The notes below the pieces were generated by a model that saw only the letters and a list, made by a program, of their open reading frames with translations, had not been told where the DNA came from and made no database searches. DNA of 5,610 nucleotides, taken from contig RFQF01000134.1 of assembly GCA_009925805.1 (NCBI GenBank), positions 1 to 5,610 on the forward strand. Reading direction: 5' to 3'. The stretch's first letter is position 1; each line of letters starts with the position of its first letter. The position numbers and the translations under genes were made by a program. Shown here one piece after another: positions 1-5,178 of this stretch. The stretch comes from Flavobacteriia bacterium. Lineage in GTDB: Bacteria > Bacteroidota > Bacteroidia > Flavobacteriales_D > Crocinitomicaceae.

Positions 1-1
1 C

Positions 2-331
2 GTGCAGGTGTACTACATCCAGAACGCGACCGTGGGCGGCGTGGGCAACTACACCATCACGATCACCACCAACACAGGTGGCTCGACCGCTACGATTGCC
101 GCCAACCAGCAGTCCACGCTGATTTGCGATTCCGTGAACTTGGTGAACGCCAACACGGTGTTGGCTGGTTCTACTGCGCTGAGTTTGATCAACGGCACGG
201 TGTCTTCGCCTGCGCTGAACTTTGCCAGCGAGAGCACCACGGGCGTCTATCGCGCCGCCTCTGGTGAGTTCAACATTGCTATCTTGGGTGTGTTGCGCTC
301 TACGCTATCGGCGTCTGGTTTGGCAATTGTT
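2..331 (+). other. Phage tail/fibre-like coding fragment, probably foreign to the rest of the window
   Basis: This part of the open frame encodes about 110 residues rich in Thr, Ser, Asn, Ala and Gly, with short alternating beta-type stretches such as YTITITT (17-23). Residues 69-84 (SPALNFASESTTGVYR) resemble the 'P-I-F-x-x-x-x-TGIY' pattern that recurs in tail-fibre and other structural proteins of tailed phages. They are followed by a LRSTLSASGLAI stretch (98-109) of the kind seen before fibre repeats. The first 50 residues, with YYIQNAT and LICDSVNLVNAN, fit the pattern of phage collar/fibre beta domains. GC is about 58% by hand count against about 40% just downstream, and synonymous choice leans to C/G-ending codons (acc, aac, gtg, ctg), unlike the neighbouring genes. 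The family match is from memory of such proteins; the compositional break is seen directly. Both ends are artificial: the left is the window edge, the right is the junction with ppk1. Confidence 0.6.
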
Positions 332-1018
332 GGAACAGGAAACTTCAACGAGCGTTCTTCGAAAATTTATACTGATTTCGCCTTATTAACGGGCAACAAG
401 CGGGTTGTTTCGGAAGTAGCGAAGGTTTTTCGCTTATTGGAAAACAATTTAGAGCGCGTGAGTTTTCGTAATCTTTTGGTTTCGCCCATTAATTACCGTC
501 GAAAACTACTGAGCCTCATGGACAAGGAAATTGCCTTGGTAAACGCGGGAAAACCCGGCTCTATTAAACTTAAACTAAACAATCTCACCGATCCAGTAAT
601 GATTGATAAAATTGTTGAGGCTAGCGAAGCAGGAGTTAAAGTAGATATGATTGTTCGTGGTATCTGTTGTTTAAAAACCAACCATAAGCGCAATAAAAAT
701 TTATCGGTTATCAGTATTGTGGACCGCTATTTAGAGCATGCCCGCTGTTTTGTTTTTGGCAACCATGGGTCACCCTTGTATTACATTGGAAGCGCGGATT
801 TGATGGAACGCAATTTAGATGCGCGCATTGAGGTTGCTACCCCAATTTTTGACCCCAAAATACAAGCAGAAATCGATGCAATATTAGATTACCAATGGCG
901 CGGCACCGTAAAGTCGCGTTGGATAGATTCCGACATGAAAAATGAATATCGTCAACAAGAAGGTCCTGCGTTTCATGCGCAGCAAAATTTATATTATCGA
1001 TACCAACTTAAAGATTGA
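2..1018 (+). CDS. ppk1: Chimeric open frame: phage-like N-terminus joined to the C-terminal third of polyphosphate kinase 1 (5' partial)
   Basis: Residues 111-338 are the C-terminal part of PPK1, which reversibly makes inorganic polyphosphate from ATP. Visible signatures are GTGNFNE (111-117), IYTDFALLT (122-130), NLLVSP (157-162), the KLNNLTDP block (191-198), IVRGICCL (217-224), IVDRYLEHAR (239-248, with the conserved C2-domain His246, matching His592 of the E. coli enzyme as I recall it), SADLMERNLDARIEVATP (264-281), and a normal C-terminus ending at TGA 1016-1018. PPK1 is usually about 690 residues; here the N and H domains and most of the C1 domain, including the autophosphorylated histidine (His435 in E. 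coli), are absent. Residues 1-110 are unrelated, phage-like sequence. No convincing start is visible: the first codon is GTG at base 2 and the frame is probably open upstream. As written, the product could not be an active kinase. The stop lies inside the end of the convergent glycosyltransferase gene. The PPK1 identity is very sure; the physical reality of the fusion is doubtful. Confidence 0.85.
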   Translation: MQVYYIQNATVGGVGNYTITITTNTGGSTATIAANQQSTLICDSVNLVNANTVLAGSTALSLINGTVSSPALNFASESTTGVYRAASGEFNIAILGVLRSTLSASGLAIVGTGNFNERSSKIYTDFALLTGNKRVVSEVAKVFRLLENNLERVSFRNLLVSPINYRRKLLSLMDKEIALVNAGKPGSIKLKLNNLTDPVMIDKIVEASEAGVKVDMIVRGICCLKTNHKRNKNLSVISIVDRYLEHARCFVFGNHGSPLYYIGSADLMERNLDARIEVATPIFDPKIQAEIDAILDYQWRGTVKSRWIDSDMKNEYRQQEGPAFHAQQNLYYRYQLKD

Positions 1019-2033
1019 CCGCTTTTTTTGCAGCTGTAGCTCCTGAGCTAGCTAAATTTTCCGTGATAACCCGCTGAACAGCGAGGCTTAACGTATCCTT
1101 CCATTCGTAGGTAACAGGTTCGTTTTCCGCACACCAATCCTGAATATGACTCACTTCCTTTTGTCCTAACGAATACAACACCCTGGCCCCCAGTCGTTTA
1201 ACCGCTTCTGCATTGCAGTGTTGTTCGTAATGGTTAGAATAAGGAATCACCAACAGCTTTTTCTTCAGGTACAGTGCTTCAGCGGGAAGCTCAAAACCTG
1301 CTCCGCAAATCACTCCTTTTGCATGCAACAAATCATTCAAAAACACCTCATTGCTAATCGGTTTAAGGATACAATTCCCCTGCTGAATCGATTGTTTCAC
1401 TTCCTTTGAAAAAACAACAAACGGAACGTTCACTTGGGTTAAAATCCGAAGGATTGCTGCGTCATTATAGCCGGTTAAATAAACGACGTAATGGGTTCCT
1501 TGGGTAGGTACCGCTTCAATGATTTCTCGACGTAAAATAGGAAGATAGGTGTTATCGCTATACGATTCAAAATGGAAACCCAACGCGCTGGTGGAAGGAC
1601 AGTAATTTTTAACAATCCATCTTCCAAGCGGAAAGGGACGGGTAGTTTGTGGGCTTAAGGGATTACGGACTGCTGCTTGATGGCTCATTTCTATGCAAGG
1701 AATCCCTTTCAATCGACAAGCCCATGCACTTATAGGTTCAAAATCGGTAAGCACCAAGTCATAATCCGCAACCGGCAAGGAACGAATTTCTCTCCAAAAC
1801 CTGAACGGTCGCGTGATTAATAAGGTTTTTAGGATGTTAACGCCGCCCGATTTTGAAGCAATGAAACTCAACCCTTGATATCGAAATTTAATTGGAAAAG
1901 GAAACGTGATTTGCGATTGAGTGCCACTAATAAGCACATCGACCTCGCCAAACTTCATCAGCTCAGGAACCACAGCCATAGCGCGGCTTAAATGACCATT
2001 ACCTGTACCCTGAACTGCGTATAAAATCTTCAT
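1008..2033 (-). CDS. Glycosyltransferase family protein (PF13528/TIGR00661-like, GT-B fold)
   Basis: A 341-residue protein with the layout of a two-domain GT-B glycosyltransferase related to MurG/UGT-like enzymes. The N-terminal MKILYAVQGTGNGHLSRA (1-18) holds the glycine-rich GTGNGH loop and Arg that start the acceptor domain. DFEP (97-100) and SHQ (117-119) are typical mid-domain motifs of this family. The C-terminal domain carries GAGFELPAEAL (244-254) and HYEQHCNA (268-275), the usual nucleotide-sugar binding region. No signal peptide or membrane segment is obvious, so it is probably cytoplasmic or peripheral to the membrane. Donor and acceptor cannot be read from the sequence. The ATG (2031-2033) overlaps the TGA of the upstream phosphoesterase as ATGA, suggesting coupled translation; a GGAAGG Shine-Dalgarno-like stretch lies 9 bases before it (about 2043-2048), which is unusual in this window. 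The 3' end overlaps the convergent ppk1 end by 11 bases. The family call is firm; the substrate is unknown. Confidence 0.88.
   Translation of the reverse strand: MKILYAVQGTGNGHLSRAMAVVPELMKFGEVDVLISGTQSQITFPFPIKFRYQGLSFIASKSGGVNILKTLLITRPFRFWREIRSLPVADYDLVLTDFEPISAWACRLKGIPCIEMSHQAAVRNPLSPQTTRPFPLGRWIVKNYCPSTSALGFHFESYSDNTYLPILRREIIEAVPTQGTHYVVYLTGYNDAAILRILTQVNVPFVVFSKEVKQSIQQGNCILKPISNEVFLNDLLHAKGVICGAGFELPAEALYLKKKLLVIPYSNHYEQHCNAEAVKRLGARVLYSLGQKEVSHIQDWCAENEPVTYEWKDTLSLAVQRVITENLASSGATAAKKAVNL
1032..1053 (+). terminator. Possible hairpin terminating ppk1 transcription, inside the glycosyltransferase 3' end
   Basis: TAGCTC (1037-1042) and GAGCTA (1045-1050) form a perfect palindrome with a two-base centre, and AGC/GCT on the outside can add three pairs beyond a two-base bulge. 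It lies 14 bases after the ppk1 stop and is followed by AAATTTT. The T-run is short, and the stem is also coding sequence of the convergent gene, so this is only a candidate. Confidence 0.22.
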
Positions 2034-2854
2034 TTTTCAATACCTTCCAACACCGTTGTTAAATCAATATCCACAGAATTCATTTCCTCTTCCTTCGTTT
2101 CGGCATTTAATTTCTGATCAAACCGATACAAACTCCAAGATCCGTTGACATATTCCAACGAAGTTAAGTTTTCTACCCAATCGCCCGAATTTAAATAGAC
2201 GACTTGGCGCTCATGTTCTAACCCCATTTCCTTCATAGCGGGCTGGTGGATGTGCCCACAAACCACGTATCGGTATCCCTTTTCTCGAGCAATAGCCGCA
2301 ACATTCTGTTCAAAATCGTTTACGTAACTGATCACGCCTTTTACTTTGTCCTTTACTTTTTTCGAAATAGAAACGCGTTCCTTTCCCAAGCTAATTAACA
2401 CCTTGTTGATAAAGGTATTTAATAAAATTAACAAATCATAGCCTTTTCCCCCAAGTTTTGCAATCCATTTAGAATGTTTAACAGAATAGTCGAACACATC
2501 GCCATGAAAAAACCAAGCCTTTCCGCTCGGTAAATCGAGGACTAGCTTGTTGTCCATCACTAAATTCCCCATGGAAAACTTGGTAAATCTGCGCAAGGCC
2601 TCATCATGATTTCCTAAAATGTAATATACCTTGGTTCCATGGCTCATCATGCGGATGATTTCACGAATGACTTTTAAATGTGCTTTCGGAAAATACTTTT
2701 TATTGAATTGCCAAATATCGATAATGTCCCCGTTCAATACTAAAATCTCTGGATGGATGCTTTTTAAGTAAACCACCAATTCTCGCGCAGCCGAACCGTA
2801 GGTACCTAAATGAACATCGGAAATTACCACAACATCGTGCGAAAAAGACTGCAT
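2030..2854 (-). CDS. Calcineurin-like metallophosphoesterase, LpxH-like (UDP-2,3-diacylglucosamine diphosphatase family)
   Basis: A 274-residue protein with the full set of metal-binding motifs of the calcineurin-like phosphoesterase fold: SDVHLG (12-17), NGDIIDIW (41-48), GNHD (81-84), FFHGD (115-119) and GHIHQP (200-205). LNSGDWVEN (221-229) near the end is typical of the COG2908 group, to which LpxH belongs. LpxH cleaves UDP-2,3-diacylglucosamine to lipid X in lipid A synthesis, at the inner membrane. A basic helical insert of about 50 residues (128-180, with KGYDLLILLN and SISKKVKDKVK) may contact membrane lipid. An acidic tail follows the catalytic domain (253-274). Bacteroidota often carry such LpxH-like paralogues, so the exact substrate is inferred and I give no symbol. 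It lies 60 bases behind the DUF2141 gene and overlaps the glycosyltransferase by four bases, which fits an envelope role. The ATG start is chosen because the first beta strand and metal motif follow directly. Confidence 0.88.
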   Translation of the reverse strand: MQSFSHDVVVISDVHLGTYGSAARELVVYLKSIHPEILVLNGDIIDIWQFNKKYFPKAHLKVIREIIRMMSHGTKVYYILGNHDEALRRFTKFSMGNLVMDNKLVLDLPSGKAWFFHGDVFDYSVKHSKWIAKLGGKGYDLLILLNTFINKVLISLGKERVSISKKVKDKVKGVISYVNDFEQNVAAIAREKGYRYVVCGHIHQPAMKEMGLEHERQVVYLNSGDWVENLTSLEYVNGSWSLYRFDQKLNAETKEEEMNSVDIDLTTVLEGIEK

Positions 2855-2858
2855 TTAA

Positions 2859-2866
2859 CAAAGGTC
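2859..2866 (-). promoter_or_regulatory. Candidate -7 promoter box for the phosphoesterase gene
   Basis: Read on the minus strand this is GACCTTTG, one mismatch from TAnnTTTG, four bases before the ATG of the LpxH-like gene. The same distance separates the galE box from its ATG. It could give the phosphoesterase-glycosyltransferase pair its own start in addition to read-through from the DUF2141 gene. No clear -33 element is seen: a TTTA at 2890-2893 is 23 bases away. Weak evidence. Confidence 0.25.
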
Positions 2867-2875
2867 TTTAACCTG

Positions 2876-2903
2876 ACGACACGACATGTTAAATTCGTGT
2901 TGT
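2876..2903. repeat. Inverted repeat between the DUF2141 and phosphoesterase genes
   Basis: The arms 2876-2884 and 2895-2903 can pair over nine positions (ACACGA with TCGTGT perfect at the inner end, then one G-T pair, then two more matches) around a 10-base loop. It sits in the 60-base gap just after the DUF2141 stop. It could be a transcript hairpin that attenuates read-through or protects the RNA end, or a regulator's operator. No T-run follows on the minus strand, so a classic intrinsic terminator is unlikely. Confidence 0.35.
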
Positions 2904-2914
2904 GTTTATGTAAA

Positions 2915-3325
2915 CTATTTTACCGTAATGTTTATTTGCCGGTCGTTGGATAGCGAAACTTGGCATTCTTCAAAGGACGGTGCGGAGAACGTTCCGCGGG
3001 CATTCCTCGAAAAACCATAGGCCTCTGTGGGTGCACCGAACAGGTTTTTATCCAATTTTTGGTTCCCGTTTTCGTCGTGAAAAACCGCCACAGCATACGT
3101 TCCAGCAGGTAAATCACTGAAAGAAACCAGGCAATTTCCGTCTTTAACGGTTACAATCGTGCCTTTATATTGTTTTCCGTACGAGGGAAACGCACTGCTA
3201 CTATTAAACAGTGCTACATTCGCATACCCCTTATCCGAGGGACAACCAGAAACTTGAACCTTCAACGTATGGGTGGCCTTGTTTGGAAAAAAACACCACG
3301 TAAAAAGGAGTAACCAACTAATCAT
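2915..3325 (-). CDS. Secreted DUF2141 family protein
   Basis: A 136-residue protein matching the DUF2141 pattern (PF09912), common in Bacteroidota and without an established function. Residues 1 to about 18 form a hydrophobic stretch (MISWLLLFTWCFF) followed by polar residues, which looks like a signal peptide. The Cys at 11 is not in a proper lipobox, so a periplasmic or exported soluble protein is more likely than a lipoprotein. The remainder is a beta-sandwich-like domain with LPAGTYAVAVFHDENGNQKLD (72-92), whose D-x-N-x-N-x-K-L-D spacing resembles a calcium-binding loop, then FGAPTEAYGFSRNARG (96-111) and APSFEE (115-120). I chose the ATG at 3323-3325. A TTG at 3332-3334 would add three residues, but the hydrophobic segment starts cleanly at the ATG. 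It is the first gene of the minus-strand group. The family call is sure; the role is unknown. Confidence 0.85.
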   Translation of the reverse strand: MISWLLLFTWCFFPNKATHTLKVQVSGCPSDKGYANVALFNSSSAFPSYGKQYKGTIVTVKDGNCLVSFSDLPAGTYAVAVFHDENGNQKLDKNLFGAPTEAYGFSRNARGTFSAPSFEECQVSLSNDRQINITVK

Positions 3326-3383
3326 GTAAACCAAACAAATTCGGTCGGCTTTAGTTCATAACGGAAATACGTACCTTTAGCAC
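3326..3383. promoter_or_regulatory. Divergent intergenic promoter region between the DUF2141 gene and galE
   Basis: This 58-base gap is the only space from which the galE operon and the DUF2141 operon can be started within the window, so both promoters should lie here or in the gene starts. AT-rich stretches and candidate Bacteroidota-type boxes are present on both strands: TACCTTTA for galE at 3372-3379 on the plus strand and TTTGTTTG for the DUF2141 gene at 3332-3339 on the minus strand. The latter has one mismatch to TAnnTTTG. No Shine-Dalgarno site is visible before either start codon. Confidence 0.5.
3350..3379 (+). promoter_or_regulatory. Candidate Bacteroidota-type promoter of galE
   Basis: TACCTTTA (3372-3379) matches the Bacteroidota -7 consensus TAnnTTTG except for the last base. 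A TTTA at 3350-3353, 18 bases before it, could be the -33 element (consensus TTTG or TTG). The box ends only four bases before the galE ATG, so transcription would begin at or next to the start codon, giving a leaderless or nearly leaderless mRNA. This was found by eye and both elements are imperfect. Confidence 0.4.
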
Positions 3384-4397
3384 ATGAAAACAATCCTTGT
3401 AACCGGCGGTGCTGGATACATCGGCTCGCACACCGTTGTTTCCTTAGTGGACCAAGGTTATTATCCCCTGATTGTGGATGATTTACGCAACAGTTCTCCA
3501 GAAATTTTGGAAGGGATCACCCGGTTAACAAACCACTCCTTTTCTCATTTTTCTGTCGATATCTGCGATAAAAAAGCCCTATTTTCGCTTTTTAATCAGT
3601 TTTCGATCGATGCAGTAATCCATTTTGCTGCGTACAAATCTGTGGGAGAATCATGCGCAGCTCCTTTACGCTATTATCAAAACAACCTCATCGGACTCCT
3701 GAATGTTCTTGAAGCCTGTGAACGGTTTTCCGTTAGAAAATTCGTGTTTTCCTCTTCATGCACGGTGTACGGTGAGCCGGAACATAAGCAGGTATATGAA
3801 ACCACCCCCAAACGCTTGCCCGAATCGCCTTATGGCTATACGAAATGGATGGGTGAGCAAATCATCGAAGACCTGCACCGCAACACCCTTCCTTTTGAAA
3901 CGATTTGTTTGCGCTATTTCAACCCCATTGGTGCGCACCCAAGCGGTCTTATCGGAGAATTGCCGGTAGGCATTCCCAATAATTTGCTTCCTTATATTAC
4001 CCAAACGGCCGCTGGAATACGCGATCAATTAACGATTTTTGGTAACGACTATCCTACCCCTGACGGCACAGGCATTCGCGACTATGTGCATGTTTGCGAT
4101 GTTGCTGAAGCCCATGTTAAAGCCCTAACCTATCCCGGTGCTGCTCCGCTTGAGGCGTTCAATATTGGCACAGGAAAAGGAACGTCGGTTTTAGAAATGG
4201 TCCACCTGTTTCAATCCGTGGCCTCTATCCATCTTCCTTTTGTTTATGGACCGCGAAGAGATGGCGACATTACCGAAATTTCTGCGAACGTCGACCATTC
4301 AAAAGCCGTTCTAGGTTGGGAAGCCAAACGAACCGTGGCAGAAGCTATTCGTGACGCTTGGCATTGGGAACAACAACGCAGTAAATCCGATGATTGA
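3384..4397 (+). CDS. galE: UDP-glucose 4-epimerase
   Basis: A 337-residue short-chain dehydrogenase/reductase-type epimerase that interconverts UDP-glucose and UDP-galactose with bound NAD, in the cytoplasm (Leloir pathway and supply of galactose to surface glycans). It has the NAD-binding GGAGYIGSH loop (8-16), VDDLRNSS (31-38), the HFAAYKSVGES block (80-90), SSSCTVYG (123-130) holding the catalytic Ser, and the YGYTK Tyr-Lys pair (Tyr150, Lys154). Further conserved blocks are LRYFNPIGAHPSG (176-188), GIRDYVHVCDVAEAH (230-244), FNIGTG (259-264) and GPRRDGD (289-295). The length fits full-size GalE (about 338 residues), and the N-terminus starts right at the Rossmann strand, so the ATG is secure. 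It heads the plus-strand operon and its end overlaps tatD by 8 bases. It is divergent from the DUF2141 gene. A GalE-like epimerase acting on N-acetylated sugars cannot be excluded. Confidence 0.95.
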   Translation: MKTILVTGGAGYIGSHTVVSLVDQGYYPLIVDDLRNSSPEILEGITRLTNHSFSHFSVDICDKKALFSLFNQFSIDAVIHFAAYKSVGESCAAPLRYYQNNLIGLLNVLEACERFSVRKFVFSSSCTVYGEPEHKQVYETTPKRLPESPYGYTKWMGEQIIEDLHRNTLPFETICLRYFNPIGAHPSGLIGELPVGIPNNLLPYITQTAAGIRDQLTIFGNDYPTPDGTGIRDYVHVCDVAEAHVKALTYPGAAPLEAFNIGTGKGTSVLEMVHLFQSVASIHLPFVYGPRRDGDITEISANVDHSKAVLGWEAKRTVAEAIRDAWHWEQQRSKSDD

Positions 4398-5178
4398 TAC
4401 CCATTGCCATTTGTACGACGAGGCCTTTGCGCAGGATTTTGAAGAGGTAATCGGGCGAGCACGTTCGGTGGGTATCCAACAATTGTTGCTACCCAACATC
4501 GACTGGGCGTCATGGCCCATCCTTCAAGAAACGATTGCTAAGTGCTCCATGCCGTGTTATCCCATGCTTGGGATGCACCCTTGTTACGTGAAAGAGGATT
4601 TTGAACAAGTGCTTGACCAAATGCATCGGGTATTGGAAGAGGGCGTAAACAACCTTGTGGCTATTGGAGAGATCGGGATGGATTTATATTGGGATCAAAC
4701 GTACCAAAAAGCCCAAGAAACGGCTTTTCGCCGGCAACTTGAATGGGCTTTGGCGTATCAACTACCTGTGGCGCTGCATGTACGTGAGGCCTTTGAACCG
4801 GTCTTTCAGGTGCTTAACGAATATAAAAACACCTCGCTTTCCGGCGTATTTCATTGCTTTACAGGAACCCAAAAGGAAGCGTCCTATATTATGGAACACC
4901 ACCCATCCTTTTATTTTGGCATCGGAGGCGTGCTTACCTATAAAAAAAGCGGTTTGTATGAATTGGTGCCGCAACTACCCAAAAACAGGCTGCTTTTGGA
5001 AACGGATGCGCCTTATTTGCCTCCAACGCCTTATCGTGGAAAACGGAATGAACCGTCTTATTTGGCACATATTGCAGACATACTGAGCAATACTTTGGAA
5101 ATCCCGGAAAGGGAGGCTATCCGAATGACGACTGAAAATGCCCAACGATTGTTTAACCTAAACCTATCCGTGCAATGA
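4390..5178 (+). CDS. tatD: TatD family metal-dependent hydrolase (deoxyribonuclease-type)
   Basis: A 262-residue TIM-barrel metallohydrolase of the TatD family, whose members act as metal-dependent DNases in DNA turnover and repair. Metal ligands are visible: the HxH of MIDTHCHLYDE (His5, His7), Glu94 in AIGEIGMDLYW, His130 in ALHVREAF, His155 in GVFHCFTGT, and Asp206 in LLLETDAPYLPP. GMHPCYV (61-67) and RGKRNEP (216-222) are family blocks as well. The start is taken as the ATG at 4390 because TatD proteins normally begin M-I-D-T-H-x-H. A GTG at 4351 would add 13 unconserved residues encoded inside galE. With this start the gene overlaps galE by 8 bases, and its TGA overlaps the asparaginase ATG by 4, so translation is probably coupled. 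No Shine-Dalgarno site precedes it. Bacteroidota carry several TatD paralogues, so the symbol is a family label. Confidence 0.92.
   Translation: MIDTHCHLYDEAFAQDFEEVIGRARSVGIQQLLLPNIDWASWPILQETIAKCSMPCYPMLGMHPCYVKEDFEQVLDQMHRVLEEGVNNLVAIGEIGMDLYWDQTYQKAQETAFRRQLEWALAYQLPVALHVREAFEPVFQVLNEYKNTSLSGVFHCFTGTQKEASYIMEHHPSFYFGIGGVLTYKKSGLYELVPQLPKNRLLLETDAPYLPPTPYRGKRNEPSYLAHIADILSNTLEIPEREAIRMTTENAQRLFNLNLSVQ

Noticed and set aside
49..240. Minus-strand frame opposite the phage-like segment
   Set aside because: It mirrors the plus-strand fibre-like frame, has no recognisable features, and the plus frame explains the phage motif.
2..1018. A genuine working phage-PPK1 fusion protein
   Set aside because: The PPK1 autophosphorylation histidine, the N and H domains and most of C1 are missing, and the composition switches abruptly at a short conserved motif. 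A chimera or scar explains this better.
1022..1029. T-run just after the ppk1 stop as an intrinsic terminator
   Set aside because: No hairpin precedes the run; the nearest hairpin (1032-1053) comes after it, and the bases are coding sequence of the convergent gene.
3326..3334. TTG start for the DUF2141 protein, adding three residues
   Set aside because: The ATG at 3323-3325 begins the hydrophobic signal segment directly; TTG is a rarer start and has no ribosome-binding site.
4351..4389. GTG start for tatD 39 bases upstream
   Set aside because: The 13 extra residues are unconserved and lie inside galE, while the ATG at 4390 gives the standard M-I-D-T-H-x-H start of TatD proteins.
4655..5086. 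143-residue open frame in an alternative frame of tatD
   Set aside because: It lies wholly within tatD, shows no recognisable motif and is rich in Trp, Arg and Cys, as out-of-frame translations often are.
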